NCBI RefSeq assembly: GCF_017316025.1
Contig: NZ_JAFLVT010000008.1
Span: forward strand, 518,281-582,280
Length of the DNA: 64,000 bases
DNA from: Candidatus Enterococcus myersii
GTDB lineage: Bacteria; Bacillota; Bacilli; Lactobacillales; Enterococcaceae
Direction of reading: 5' to 3'
This document shows, in pieces, positions 8,636 through 17,789 of the stretch (its first letter is position 1; each line of letters starts with the position of its first letter). A model generated the notes under the pieces. The model was not told where the DNA came from. It did not search any database and worked only from the letters and a program-made list of their open reading frames with translations. The position numbers and the translations under genes were made by a program.

Positions 8636-9563
8636 ATTGATAAACTCCTAATTCTTGAATCCAAGTTGCTTTGGCACCTTGGTTAGTTAAAGCGGTCGTA
8701 ATTTTTTTGGCGGTACTGTAATCTGAAGCTAGGGCGATCATGCAGCCACCCTTACCACCACCAGTTAGTTTAGCGCCTAGTGCGCCATTTTGATTGGCCA
8801 CCATAATTAAATTATCCAATGTTTGATCGCTTACTTGTAGGGCGGCTAAATTTTTTTGGGCAGCATTCATTAGTTCTCCCAGATACGCGGCTTGATTATT
8901 TAAAATAGCCTTTTTAGCTTTTAAAGTTAAGTCTCCTAGCTCATTAATTAAATGACCAGTAGTCTTATTATCTTGTTCAAAACGTTGCGCTACTGCTTTA
9001 ACAGTTTGGCGGGTTTTGCCTTTAACACCGGTATCTGCCACAATTAAAAAGCCACTGATGTTGATAGGAAAAGTCTCAAAAGCTGCGCCTTTTTGAAATA
9101 AAATCGGTTCATCACCGGCTGTGGCTGCAGCATCAATGCCACTTGGATTCCCATGGGAAATTTTCTCAGCATAATTTACATAGGTTAATAAAAGCTCATG
9201 GCTTAGGGGTAAATTTTGCCAATCAAAAAATGCCCGGGTAATGGCTACCGCAACAGCAGCGCTTGATCCCATTCCTCTTTCAGCGGGAATGGTACTAGAA
9301 ATTGTAATTTGTACTGGTGGCGTAGAAAAGTCATGACGCAATTGGTGAATGAGTGTTTTAATATTTTCCAGACTTTTTGGTGCCTTCGCTAAGGGACCGA
9401 CAAAATAACCCGAACGTAATACGTCGTAAATGTGGTCGGTTATTTCAGCTGTGACATGGGTCGGTTGGAAAGGAAAAGCGATGGCGGGTTTTCCATAGAC
9501 AACAGAATGTTCCCCCATCAAAATAATTTTTCCATTGGCATTACCTTCACCACTGGATTTCAT
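8628..9563 (-). CDS. mvaK1: Mevalonate kinase
   Basis: 311 residues of the GHMP kinase family. Motif 1 is GKIILMGEHSVVYG (11-24), motif 2 is ERGMGSSAAVAVA (ATP loop), HGNPSGIDAAA carries the catalytic aspartate, and motif 3 is KLTGGGKGGC. It makes mevalonate-5-phosphate. It is the first gene of the leftward mvaK1-mvaD-mvaK2-fni operon, and its promoter must lie in the A/T-rich stretch 9564-9700. The start is supported by GAGG 7 bp upstream. Confidence 0.96.
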   Translation of the reverse strand: MKSSGEGNANGKIILMGEHSVVYGKPAIAFPFQPTHVTAEITDHIYDVLRSGYFVGPLAKAPKSLENIKTLIHQLRHDFSTPPVQITISSTIPAERGMGSSAAVAVAITRAFFDWQNLPLSHELLLTYVNYAEKISHGNPSGIDAAATAGDEPILFQKGAAFETFPINISGFLIVADTGVKGKTRQTVKAVAQRFEQDNKTTGHLINELGDLTLKAKKAILNNQAAYLGELMNAAQKNLAALQVSDQTLDNLIMVANQNGALGAKLTGGGKGGCMIALASDYSTAKKITTALTNQGAKATWIQELGVYQYA

Positions 9564-9865
9564 GCAAATGCCTCATTTCTTTTTATATTTAAATAAAATA
9601 AAATATGTACTGCTTGTCCATTCTACTAAAAATTAAGCGAATCGTTAAGGGTTTATGAAAAATTTCAACGCTTTTCAATTTTTTCTTAAGAGATTTTTTT
9701 AACTTCTTTTTTTAAATTCATTGCATTTATAAAGGTAAACTATAGAAAGCTATTTTTTTGTCAGTCAAATAATTTTTTTCACTTAGGTGGCTTGTTCTAA
9801 TTTTTAAGCCATATTGGTAGCGGATTTTATCAAAATAGTACCTGTTTTTGTGAGTACTTTCTTAT

Positions 9866-9895
9866 TTGACGCAACAAGATGTTGTGGGGTATAGT
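9866..9895 (+). promoter_or_regulatory. Promoter of the deoxynucleoside kinase gene
   Basis: TTGACG (9866-9871), 18 bp spacer, TATAGT (9890-9895), about 50 bp before the start codon. The rest of 9564-9865 is A/T-rich and must also hold the divergent mva promoter. I see no gene in it. Confidence 0.6.
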
Positions 9896-9947
9896 GTGTC
9901 AGGTAGAGAAAAAACACAATATTTAGTGATAGGTGAGTTGGAGGTCC

Positions 9948-10607
9948 ATGAGTGTGATTGTATTAGCAGGTACCATTGGCGCAGGTAAATCAAGTTTAAC
10001 AGAAATGATTGCCAATCATTTAAACAGCGAAGCATTTTATGAATCAGTTGATGATAATGAAGTATTGCCCTTATTTTATCAAGATCCCAATAAATATGCT
10101 TTTTTATTGCAAATTTACTTTTTGAATAAACGATTTGATAGTATAAAAAAAGCATTGCAACACGAAGACAATGTTTTGGATCGTTCGATCTATGAAGATT
10201 CTTTATTATTTCATTTAAATGCTGATTTGGGTCGGGCAACTGCCACAGAAGTACAAGTGTACGATGAATTGTTGGCCAATATGATGCAAGAATTGCCATT
10301 TGCCGCTCAAAAAAAGCATCCTGATTTATTGGTTCACATCAAAGTGTCCTTTGAAACGATGTTAGCGCGAATTAAAAAACGTGGCCGCGAGTTTGAACAA
10401 TTGGAATATGATCCAAGTCTTTACGATTATTATCAAGAATTAAATCGTCGTTATGATGCGTGGTTTGAAAACTATCACGAGAGTCCCAAATTACAAATTG
10501 ATGGCGATCTGTTGAATTTCGTGGAAGATGAAGTAGCGGCAAAAGAAGTTATCCAACTGATTGATGACAAGTTGGCAGAAATTCGCCAATTAGAATTTAT
10601 CGGCTAA
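9948..10607 (+). CDS. Deoxynucleoside kinase (dGK/dAK family)
   Basis: 219 residues from ATG 9948. The P-loop is GTIGAGKSS (about residues 8-16) and the DRSIYED segment (near 85) is the conserved DRS motif. The family phosphorylates deoxyadenosine/deoxyguanosine or other deoxynucleosides in the salvage pathway. The GGAGG lies only 3 nt from ATG 9948 but 9 nt from a GTG at 9954, so translation may start two codons later; an upstream GTG (9933) is less likely. It is monocistronic, with its own promoter and terminator. Substrate preference cannot be assigned. Confidence 0.88.
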   Translation: MSVIVLAGTIGAGKSSLTEMIANHLNSEAFYESVDDNEVLPLFYQDPNKYAFLLQIYFLNKRFDSIKKALQHEDNVLDRSIYEDSLLFHLNADLGRATATEVQVYDELLANMMQELPFAAQKKHPDLLVHIKVSFETMLARIKKRGREFEQLEYDPSLYDYYQELNRRYDAWFENYHESPKLQIDGDLLNFVEDEVAAKEVIQLIDDKLAEIRQLEFIG

Positions 10608-10612
10608 AAAGT

Positions 10613-10659
10613 AAAACGCTGGAATCCAGGCTTATGAATAGGGATTCTAGCGTTTTTTG
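10613..10659 (+). terminator. Terminator after deoxynucleoside kinase gene
   Basis: AAAACGCTGGAATC ... GGATTCTAGCGTTTTTT: a long, nearly perfect stem with a T run. Confidence 0.88.
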
Positions 10660-10695
10660 TTATAATTGAAGATAGAAAATCAAATGAGGTGAAAT

Positions 10696-11601
10696 ATGGA
10701 ACATAAAAGAGAATTTAATCAAGGCGCCTCTTATTGGGTCCAAGTCGATAATCACAGTGTCACCACTTTAAGTGAATTACAAGAAAAGTACCAGTTAAGT
10801 GATGAGATGCTGACATATTCTTTAGATAAAAACGAACGCGCGCGGGTAGAATATGATCCCGAAGAACATGCTTTTTTACTGGTTTATAACGTGCCTCATC
10901 GCCATAAAACAGATAATCATTATGAAACAAGTCCGATGACTTTTATTATTAAAGAACATCATCTTTTTTCTTTTACGACAGAGCATACCAGCTATGTAGC
11001 AGATATGATGGAGAACTTACTCCACAAAAATAGTAAACAAAGTGAATACAGCTTATTGTTCCACACGCTATTTTTAATCTCAGATTCTTTTTTCCCTTTG
11101 ATTGAAGAAGTGAACAGTGAGCGGATGCGTTTAAATCAAAAACTGCGGGAAAAGACGACAAATAAAAATTTACTGGAACTTTCTGACCTTGAAATTGGTT
11201 TGGTCTATTTAGTAACAGCGACCAAACAAAATGCGGTCTTATTGCAACAAATCCGCGCTTTGAATATTTTCCATCGCCTGCAAGATAATGAAAAAGAACA
11301 ATTGGAAGATGCTCTAATTGAAGCCAAGCAAGCAGTGGAGATGACGAATTTAGCTGCTCAAGTTATCGACCAACTTTCAGGTGCCTATAACAATCTTTTA
11401 AATAATAATTTGAATGATACGATGAAATTTTTAACTATTTGGTCGTTGTTGCTTACGGTACCGACGATTGTTACGGGCTTTTTTGGCATGAATGTTCCGC
11501 TGCCATTCTCCCATTCTGTTTTTGGTTGGGGGATTGCAATGTTGATCAGCATTGGCTTATCTGTTTGGATGCTTTTGGCTATGTGGCGCCGGATTAAATA
11601 A
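10696..11601 (+). CDS. corA: CorA-family divalent cation transporter
   Basis: 301 residues. The C-terminus carries two membrane helices, with the signature GMN in FFGMNVPLPF at the end of the first (about residues 260-266). The acidic loop is replaced by PLPFSHSVFGW before the second helix. The N-terminal 230 residues form the cytoplasmic funnel domain. CorA proteins are pentameric Mg2+ (also Co2+/Ni2+) channels in the cytoplasmic membrane. The start has a GAGGTGA Shine-Dalgarno. The convergent neighbour's stop lies 1 bp away, with no obvious terminator between them. Confidence 0.92.
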   Translation: MEHKREFNQGASYWVQVDNHSVTTLSELQEKYQLSDEMLTYSLDKNERARVEYDPEEHAFLLVYNVPHRHKTDNHYETSPMTFIIKEHHLFSFTTEHTSYVADMMENLLHKNSKQSEYSLLFHTLFLISDSFFPLIEEVNSERMRLNQKLREKTTNKNLLELSDLEIGLVYLVTATKQNAVLLQQIRALNIFHRLQDNEKEQLEDALIEAKQAVEMTNLAAQVIDQLSGAYNNLLNNNLNDTMKFLTIWSLLLTVPTIVTGFFGMNVPLPFSHSVFGWGIAMLISIGLSVWMLLAMWRRIK

Positions 11602-11602
11602 G

Positions 11603-12229
11603 CTAATCTTTAATAACAAGCCCCAGACTAGCTGCAATAACTAAGGCTTGTTGGGAATTGACAATGAGCCCGCGCAAGTTTTCTTGCTCTAAAATGATGC
11701 GATAAAATTTGTTATTGCTAAAATCAAGCTTGTTTAAAGGTGTATGGCCCCAATTACTACCTGTTAAATCATTGTTAATGAAGTTTATATGTTGCCATTT
11801 CAGATTGTAAAATTCACTATCAGTCAGGCGACAATTGGCGAAAGTCACAACTTTCAAATTTCCTTGACTAAAAGAGACAAAGTCACAAAGACAGTCGTGA
11901 AATTGACAATCGCGTAAATAACTTTCTGCAAAATTGGCTCCCGTGAGCTTACATTGTTCAAAAATTACTTGATGAAAGCTGGCTTTAAGCCATTCAATAT
12001 TGGAAAAATCACAATTACGAAAAATCACGTTGCTAGCCTCGAAATTGTCCAGGCGGGTTTTATGCAAGGTGATTTTTTCTAATTCACTTTGACGAATGAT
12101 GATGTTTTTACCAGTTAAATAGCTGTGATCGCTATTAGTAAAACGATTTGCTTCAAAGTAGGCTTCATCTTCAATAAAAAAATCATTTTTAATTAAAACT
12201 GGTAATTGAGGTGGGGCAGGCTGCTTCAT
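11603..12229 (-). CDS. Pentapeptide-repeat protein
   Basis: 208 residues from ATG 12229. A longer frame reaches 12289, but AAAGGAG 8 nt before 12229 supports the shorter form. From about residue 50 onward it shows A(D/N)LXX-type pentapeptides (FRNCDFSNIE, FEQCKLTGANF, FANCRLTDSEF, FINNDLTGSNW, LDFSNNKF). Such repeats fold as a right-handed quadrilateral beta-helix. Some relatives (Qnr, MfpA) mimic DNA and protect gyrase. This protein lacks recognisable Qnr length or loops, so no function is assigned. There is no signal peptide or membrane segment. Confidence 0.8.
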   Translation of the reverse strand: MKQPAPPQLPVLIKNDFFIEDEAYFEANRFTNSDHSYLTGKNIIIRQSELEKITLHKTRLDNFEASNVIFRNCDFSNIEWLKASFHQVIFEQCKLTGANFAESYLRDCQFHDCLCDFVSFSQGNLKVVTFANCRLTDSEFYNLKWQHINFINNDLTGSNWGHTPLNKLDFSNNKFYRIILEQENLRGLIVNSQQALVIAASLGLVIKD

Positions 12230-12489
12230 TGGCGCGTCTCCTTTGTGGTTTGTTAGTTGCATTTTAGCTAAAAAAAATACTAAAAACAAATTAAGCTAAA
12301 ACAGATATGTCATTTCACTTAAAAATATTTATTATTTTAGAATAATTATTGTGAAAAAAATTTTATCTCATAAATTTCTAATATTGAAAACGTATTATCA
12401 CAAGCTTTAGAATGAAAACTCCTGTTATAAATAAGGCAATAGAGATTCACAAGCAGAATGATCGCCTTTAGCATCTTTTTTTTCTAGAA

Positions 12490-12503
12490 TGTAAACGGAA
12501 ACA
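12490..12503 (+). promoter_or_regulatory. cre-like site upstream of nox
   Basis: TGTAAACGGAAACA resembles the catabolite-responsive element TGWAARCGYTWNCW with two mismatches, suggesting CcpA control. A half Rex-like site (TTTGTGAA, about 12565) also lies here. The stretch 12230-12612 is otherwise A/T-rich without genes. Confidence 0.4.
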
Positions 12504-12612
12504 GAAAATAGATTGTTTCACACTTATTTTTTCAGAATTGCTTTTTTCTCTTTTTTTGAAAAAGTTTGTGAAAAAAGTAGTATGAATGAGTTTATTATTG
12601 GAGGAATAAAAA

Positions 12613-13947
12613 ATGACAAAAACGATTATTGTCGGAACTAACCATGCCGGAATTGCTGCTGCAAATACATTATTAGATAATTACCCAGATCAAGAAGTCG
12701 TGATGATCGACCGCAATACGAACTTAAGTTACTTGGGTTGCGGCACTGCCTTGTGGGTAGGCCGTCAAATAGATGGTTATCAAGACCTTTTTTATACAAA
12801 TAAAGAAGCATTTGAAGAAAAAGGCGCCAAAATTTATATGGAAACTTCTGTAACCAGCGTTGATTTTAACAAAAAAATCGTTCATTGCGAGAAAAAAGAC
12901 GGTTCTACGTTTGAAGAAAATTATGACAAAATCATTTTAGCCACAGGTTCTCGCCCAATTTCACCTAAAGTACCCGGTCACGATTTAGACGGAATTCACT
13001 TCTTGAAATTATTCCAAGAAGGACAAGATGTTGATCGTGAAATGGCACGAGACAGTGTAAAAACAGTGGCTGTCATTGGTGCTGGTTATATCGGTGTAGA
13101 AATTGCAGAAGCAGCAAAACGCCGAGGCAAAAATGTCTTATTATTTGATGCTGCTGATCGTTCATTGCCTTCATATTATGATAAATGGTTTACAGATGAT
13201 ATGGATAAAAATTTGGCAGATCACGGGATTGAATTACATTTTGGAGAATTGATCAAAGAATATAAAGGTGATAGCCGCGTAGATACCGTTGTTTCTGAAA
13301 AAGGGCAATACCCTGTGGACATGGTTATTAATGCGATTGGTTTTGGGCCAAATGCACAATTAGGAAAAGATCATTTAGAATTATTTGCTAATGGGGCTTA
13401 TTTAGTTGATCGTCACCAACAAACAAGTGATCCAGATGTTTATGCAGTCGGAGATTGTGCGACCATTTACTCTAATGCACTTGATGCTACGACTTATATT
13501 GCACTTGCCTCTAATGCTGTTCGTACAGGAATTGTGGCGGGTCATAATATTGGTGGCACACCGGTTGAATCTGCTGGCGTTCAAGGCTCAAATGGTATTT
13601 CAATTTTTGGCTTTAATATGGTTTCAACAGGCTTGTCTGTTGCTGCAGCCCAAAAGAACAACATGGAAGTTAAATACACGGACTACGAAGACTTACAAAA
13701 ACCTGGTTTTATTAAAGAAGAAAATGGCGATGTGAAAATTCGTATCGTTTACGAAGCGTCTTCACGTCGAATTGTCGGTGCACAAATGTCTTCCACCGAA
13801 GATATTTCCATGGCAATCCATATGTTCTCACTGGCAATCAGCAAACACGTTACAATCGACGAATTAAAACTATTGGATATCTTCTTCTTGCCACACTTTA
13901 ACCAACCTTACAACTACATTACAATGGCTGCTTTAGCTGCTGAATAG
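12613..13947 (+). CDS. nox: NADH oxidase (FAD-dependent, water-forming type)
   Basis: 444 residues. The FAD-binding N-terminus is VGTNHAGIAAA, with the conserved catalytic histidine at H11. The redox cysteine C43 lies in YLGCGTALWVG. The NAD-binding motif GAGYIGVEIAE begins near residue 158, and the FAD/ribityl motif DVYAVGDCA follows. The C-terminal dimerisation domain contains LPHFNQPYNY. Water-forming Nox reduces O2 with 2 NADH through a cysteine sulfenic acid, regenerating NAD+ under aeration and lowering oxygen stress. GGAGG precedes the ATG. It is monocistronic, with a strong terminator. A diverged homologue lacking this cysteine lies at 62575-63888. Confidence 0.93.
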   Translation: MTKTIIVGTNHAGIAAANTLLDNYPDQEVVMIDRNTNLSYLGCGTALWVGRQIDGYQDLFYTNKEAFEEKGAKIYMETSVTSVDFNKKIVHCEKKDGSTFEENYDKIILATGSRPISPKVPGHDLDGIHFLKLFQEGQDVDREMARDSVKTVAVIGAGYIGVEIAEAAKRRGKNVLLFDAADRSLPSYYDKWFTDDMDKNLADHGIELHFGELIKEYKGDSRVDTVVSEKGQYPVDMVINAIGFGPNAQLGKDHLELFANGAYLVDRHQQTSDPDVYAVGDCATIYSNALDATTYIALASNAVRTGIVAGHNIGGTPVESAGVQGSNGISIFGFNMVSTGLSVAAAQKNNMEVKYTDYEDLQKPGFIKEENGDVKIRIVYEASSRRIVGAQMSSTEDISMAIHMFSLAISKHVTIDELKLLDIFFLPHFNQPYNYITMAALAAE

Positions 13948-13968
13948 GTAGAAAAATAAAATAAGTGT

Positions 13969-14013
13969 AAAAACGTTAAGAGCAGTTTTATCGCTGTTCT
14001 TAGCGTTTTTTTG
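13969..14013 (+). terminator. nox terminator
   Basis: AAAACGTTAAGAGCAG ... CGCTGTTCTTAGCGTTTTTTT: a long, nearly perfect stem followed by seven T. Confidence 0.9.
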
Positions 14014-14256
14014 TAATCTTAAAAAATTTTAGGCTGTTGGGAAAAAGTTTGTCGTTATGGTGCTACTTGCATTTGGTAGTTATGAAAACTGACCGACTTC
14101 TTTTTATTAAATGCGAAAATATTGGAGATAAAGAATATTTCAAGTGGTAGGATTAGTTTTCACTTGACGCCTCCTATAGGGATAACGGCATAATGAAATA
14201 GTAGACAATTTATTTTAAGTGGTAGGCTGATTATTAAAAACTTAGGGAGGATTAAA

Positions 14257-14787
14257 ATGGCAAGACCAAAAACAAAAGAAGCGTTACTTCAAGCAGGAAA
14301 CGATACTTATCTTAATATGATGGAATTATTAGACACACTGCCACAGGAAAGTTTAACGCAAAATTTCACCTTTGACGTTGAAAAGGAAAAGCAAGCACAT
14401 TGGCAGCGGGATAAAAATTTACGGGATGTTTTCGTGCATCTGTATGAATGGCACAAGCTGCTGTTAGATTGGGTAGCGGCCAATCAAAATGGAAAAGCAA
14501 AGCAGTTTTTAAAAGCTGGCTATAATTGGAAAACTTATGGGAAAATGAATGAGGAATTTTTTTTAAAACATCAAAATACCAGTTATGAAGAAGCTTTGCA
14601 ACTTATAGCTAAAACGCATTACCAAGTTATGGATTTGGCTAAGACATTTTCTAATGAAGAATTATTTGAAAAAGGAGTATTTCCGTGGGTGGGAGGAAGT
14701 ACCTTAGGGAGCTATTTTGTTTCTGCAACAGCGAGTCACTATGAATGGGCAATGAAAAAAATCAAACGATTCAAAAAGAGTTTGTAG
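14257..14787 (+). CDS. ClbS/DfsB-family four-helix-bundle protein (DUF1706)
   Basis: 176 residues. The pattern MARPKTKEALL..., LRDVFVHLYEWHKLLLDW, FLKAGYNWKTYGKMNEEF and TLGSYFVSATASHYEWAMKKI matches the ClbS/DfsB (DUF1706) family, DinB-like helical proteins. ClbS itself protects against the genotoxin colibactin, but most relatives in Firmicutes have no known role. I therefore assign only the family. AGGGAGG 6-7 nt before the ATG supports the start. It stands alone between nox and the leu operon. The upstream gap (14014-14256) has two copies of AAGTGGTAGG and no gene. Confidence 0.85.
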   Translation: MARPKTKEALLQAGNDTYLNMMELLDTLPQESLTQNFTFDVEKEKQAHWQRDKNLRDVFVHLYEWHKLLLDWVAANQNGKAKQFLKAGYNWKTYGKMNEEFFLKHQNTSYEEALQLIAKTHYQVMDLAKTFSNEELFEKGVFPWVGGSTLGSYFVSATASHYEWAMKKIKRFKKSL

Positions 14788-14897
14788 CTCCGTAGTAAAA
14801 AAGTCTGTCTACCCAAGTATGTTTAATCTTATGTGTAAGAGTAACCAAATTTTGAAAACAAATATAAAAGAATATTCAGAAAATTTAGAATAAACTG

Positions 14898-14926
14898 TTG
14901 ACATCATTTTCACGAAGCTTTATGAT
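14898..14926 (+). promoter_or_regulatory. leu operon promoter
   Basis: A near-consensus sigma-A promoter: TTGACA (14898-14903), 17 bp, TATGAT (14921-14926). The start point is predicted at about 14933, giving a leader of about 200 nt before leuA. Confidence 0.8.
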
Positions 14927-14954
14927 ATTTGTAACAAACAAGCAGGTGATGAAA

Positions 14955-14993
14955 ATGACAACTTCGACATTCATGATGAATTTATTATTATAG
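14955..14993 (+). CDS. leu leader peptide (MTTSTFMMNLLL)
   Basis: A 12-codon ORF beginning 29 nt after the predicted -10 box, with AGGTGA 5 nt upstream of the ATG; an in-frame ATG at 14949 is an alternative. It ends in three consecutive TTA leucine codons directly before the TAG. It is followed by one hairpin and then a strong intrinsic terminator, with leuA next. This is the classical arrangement for ribosome-mediated attenuation: stalling at Leu codons when charged tRNA-Leu is scarce would favour readthrough. The peptide itself is not expected to have another role. No T-box core sequence is present in this leader. Confidence 0.75.
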   Translation: MTTSTFMMNLLL

Positions 14994-14996
14994 CCT

Positions 14997-15024
14997 AGGA
15001 CTCTTTTGGTAATTTAAGAGTCCT
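14997..15024 (+). promoter_or_regulatory. Leader hairpin preceding the leu attenuator terminator
   Basis: AGGACTCTT (14997-15005) pairs perfectly with AAGAGTCCT (15016-15024), starting just after the leader-peptide stop. A ribosome stalled at the Leu codons would cover part of it. It is probably the pause/protector structure. Confidence 0.6.
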
Positions 15025-15028
15025 ATTC

Positions 15029-15070
15029 GCATTGCATTAACGGTTAAAACCTTAATGGAATGCTTTTTTT
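15029..15070 (+). terminator. leu attenuator terminator
   Basis: GCATTGCATTAACGGTT pairs with AACCTTAATGGAATGC (one G-G mismatch, one bulged C), followed by seven T. It lies upstream of leuA and downstream of the leader peptide, so it acts as a conditional terminator. Confidence 0.8.
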
Positions 15071-15134
15071 ATAAATTTTTTTGGAGATAAAAGCTGTTGC
15101 ACATTGCAAATTACTGCATCAAGGAGGGAATTAC

Positions 15135-16661
15135 ATGCGCGAGATTCAATTTTTTGACACAACGCTACGGGATGGCGAACAAACTCCCGGTGTTAATTTT
15201 AATACGAAAGAAAAGGTGCAGATTGCCTTACAGTTAGAAAAATGGGGTATTGATACAATTGAAGCGGGCTTTCCGATTGCTTCAGAGGGAGATTTTGAGG
15301 CTGTAACAGCAATTGCCAAAGCGGCAACCACTATGACGGTAGCTGGCTTAGCGCGGTGCCAGAAAAAAGATATTGATCGTGCTTATGAAGCGTTGCAACA
15401 TGCTAAGTTTCCTCAAATTCATGTCTTTTTGGCAACGAGTGATGTGCATATGCAGTACAAATTAAAAATGACAGAAGATCAAGTCTTAGCAGCGATTTGG
15501 GAACATGTGAGTTATGCAAAAGAAAAATTCGCCAAGGTTCAATTTTCACCTGAAGATGCTACACGTACCAACAAAGAATTTTTATTAAAAGCTGTTCAAA
15601 CGGCAATTGATGCGGGTGCCACAATTATCAATATTCCCGACACAGTCGGTTATTCCAATCCGAATGAATATGGTGCTTTGTTCAAATATTTATTGGCAAA
15701 TATCAAAAGTGAAGAAGAAATTATTTTTTCTTCCCATTGTCACGATGATTTAGGTATGGCCACAGCCAACGCATTGGCTGCAATTGAAAATGGTGCCAAT
15801 CGAATCGAGGGTACAATAAATGGTATTGGTGAACGCGCGGGAAATACGGCTTTAGAGGAAGTGGCCGTTGCACTGCATATTCGCCGTGATTTCTATCAAT
15901 GTGAAAATAAAATTCAACTTAAAGAAACAAAACGAACCAGTGATTTAATCGCCCGTCTTTCAGGAATTTCTATTCCGCGTAATAAGGCGATTATTGGCGG
16001 CAATGCCTATGCCCACGAGTCAGGAATTCATCAAGATGGTGTTTTAAAAAATCCAGAAACATATGAAATTATTACGCCACAATTAGTGGGTGTGAATACG
16101 AATTCTTTGCCACTGGGAAAACTTTCTGGCCGTCACGCTTTTGTAACCAAAATGGAGGAATTGGGCTACAGCTTAGCAGAAGCAGAAGTCAAACCACTTT
16201 TTAAACGTTTCAAAAATTTGGCAGATAAGAAAAAGCAAATTACTGACGCGGATCTCCTGGCTTTGGTGGCCGATCAAGTACGCCAAGAAGAAACAAGTCT
16301 TCACTTAGCTGGTGTGCAGTTACAGTATGTTTCTAATGGTCATCAAGGCGCGATTGTTTCGGTTCGTGACAAAAAAGGAGAAATCAAAATGGCTTCTGCG
16401 ATTGGTTCTGGCAGTATTCAAGCAATCTACAATTCAATCGATCAGATCTTTGAACAACAGCCAGTTTTGATCAGCTATGAAATCACCGCTTTAACTGCTG
16501 GCGAAGATGCGCAAGCACAAGTGCAGGTGATTTTAGAATGTCCCCAGACAAAAAAACGGATTAACGGAATTGGCATTGATTTTGATGTCTTAGAAGCTTC
16601 GGCAAAAGCCTATGTTCAAGCCAGTGGTAACCTAAAAAATCTTTTCTCAGAAGATAAATAA
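15135..16661 (+). CDS. leuA: 2-isopropylmalate synthase
   Basis: 508 residues from ATG 15135, chosen because AAGGAGGG lies 6 nt upstream. The longer frame to 15081 runs into the leader. The DRE-TIM metallolyase core begins at [15 protein letters not shown], with conserved [22 protein letters not shown] and HCHDDLGMA (metal-ligand histidines). The C-terminal 120 residues form the LeuA allosteric domain that gives leucine feedback. It condenses acetyl-CoA with 2-oxoisovalerate, the first committed step to leucine. It is the first structural gene of leuABCD, with leuB 20 bp downstream. Confidence 0.96.
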   Translation: MREIQFFDTTLRDGEQTPGVNFNTKEKVQIALQLEKWGIDTIEAGFPIASEGDFEAVTAIAKAATTMTVAGLARCQKKDIDRAYEALQHAKFPQIHVFLATSDVHMQYKLKMTEDQVLAAIWEHVSYAKEKFAKVQFSPEDATRTNKEFLLKAVQTAIDAGATIINIPDTVGYSNPNEYGALFKYLLANIKSEEEIIFSSHCHDDLGMATANALAAIENGANRIEGTINGIGERAGNTALEEVAVALHIRRDFYQCENKIQLKETKRTSDLIARLSGISIPRNKAIIGGNAYAHESGIHQDGVLKNPETYEIITPQLVGVNTNSLPLGKLSGRHAFVTKMEELGYSLAEAEVKPLFKRFKNLADKKKQITDADLLALVADQVRQEETSLHLAGVQLQYVSNGHQGAIVSVRDKKGEIKMASAIGSGSIQAIYNSIDQIFEQQPVLISYEITALTAGEDAQAQVQVILECPQTKKRINGIGIDFDVLEASAKAYVQASGNLKNLFSEDK

Positions 16662-16681
16662 TAAAGTTAAGGGGAATCGTG

Positions 16682-17734
16682 ATGAAAAAAATTACAGTTT
16701 TAGCCGGGGATGGAATTGGACCGGAAATTATGAATAGTGCCATTGCTGTGTTGCAGGCAGCTGCACCCAAGTATGGTCAAAAATTTCAATTTGATGAACA
16801 ACCTTTTGGCGGTGCTGGAATTGAAGTCAGTGGTAAAGGATTGCCGCAAAAAACATTAGTTGCCTGTCAAAATGCGGATGCAATTTTATTAGGGGCTATT
16901 GGTGGTATTGCAGGTTCACCTTGGGAAAAAGCTGAGCAAACGCCTGAACAAGGACTGTTAGCCCTACGAAAAGCGTTAAATCTCTTTGCCAATATTCGGC
17001 CAATCAGTGTGCCAGATGCACTGCTACCCTTATCTCCCATTAAAGAAGCAATCGTAAAAGGGACAGATTTTATCGTGGTGAGGGAATTAACCAGTGGCAT
17101 TTATTTTGGTGAACCAAGAGAGTTACAAGAACAAGCAGCTTTTGATACCTGCCGTTACACGCAAAAAGAAATTGCGCGAATTGCCCATAAAGCTTTTCAA
17201 ATTGCACAAACTCGTAATAAAAAAGTAACGTCGGTGGATAAAGCCAATGTATTGGCTACAAGTAAATTATGGCGCAAAGTTGTGACGCAAGTAGCCAAAC
17301 AATACCCTGATTGTACATTGGAACATCAGCTGGTTGATTCCTGTGCGATGCGTATCGTGCAACAGCCCACAGAATTTGATGTGATTGTCACAGAAAATTT
17401 ATTTGGTGATATTTTAAGCGATGAAGCCTCTGTTTTACCGGGAACATTAGGTGTTTTGCCAAGTGCTAGTCATAGTGAAAACGGTGTGTCATTATATGAA
17501 CCCATTCACGGTTCAGCCCCAGATATTGCCGGAAAAAATATTGCCAATCCTGCTTCAATGATTTTATCAGCGGCTTTAATGTTACGACAAAGTTTTAATG
17601 AAGAAAAAATGGCGCAAGCAATTGAAACAGCTGTTTTTGCGGTTATGGATGAAGGTGTCATTACGGCTGATTTAGGCGGTAGTGCAAAGACGACGGAATT
17701 TACAACAGCTGTCATAAATAAAATTCAAGCATAA
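16682..17734 (+). CDS. leuB: 3-isopropylmalate dehydrogenase
   Basis: 350 residues from ATG 16682 (a GTG one codon upstream is possible). Typical motifs: GDGIGPEI at the N-terminus, LLGAIGG, VRELTSGIYFGEPR, SVDKANVL, DSCAMRIVQ, NLFGDILSDEAS, and the NAD-specificity loop EPIHGSAPDIAGKNIANP. It oxidises and decarboxylates 3-isopropylmalate to 2-oxoisocaproate with NAD+. Third enzyme of the pathway, second gene of the operon. A 55 bp gap precedes leuC. Confidence 0.96.
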   Translation: MKKITVLAGDGIGPEIMNSAIAVLQAAAPKYGQKFQFDEQPFGGAGIEVSGKGLPQKTLVACQNADAILLGAIGGIAGSPWEKAEQTPEQGLLALRKALNLFANIRPISVPDALLPLSPIKEAIVKGTDFIVVRELTSGIYFGEPRELQEQAAFDTCRYTQKEIARIAHKAFQIAQTRNKKVTSVDKANVLATSKLWRKVVTQVAKQYPDCTLEHQLVDSCAMRIVQQPTEFDVIVTENLFGDILSDEASVLPGTLGVLPSASHSENGVSLYEPIHGSAPDIAGKNIANPASMILSAALMLRQSFNEEKMAQAIETAVFAVMDEGVITADLGGSAKTTEFTTAVINKIQA

Positions 17735-17789
17735 ACAGTTTGTGGATTAAAGGAAGAAAAACGCATGTGCATAAGAGGGGAGTAAAAAG

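Noticed and set aside
12562..12575. Rex operator upstream of nox
   Set aside because: Only one half (TTTGTGAA) is present; no matching TTCACAA arm at the right spacing.
14790..15134. T-box riboswitch upstream of leuA
   Set aside because: No AGGTGGTACCGCG-like core or stem-I elements. The leader peptide with three Leu codons explains the terminator better.
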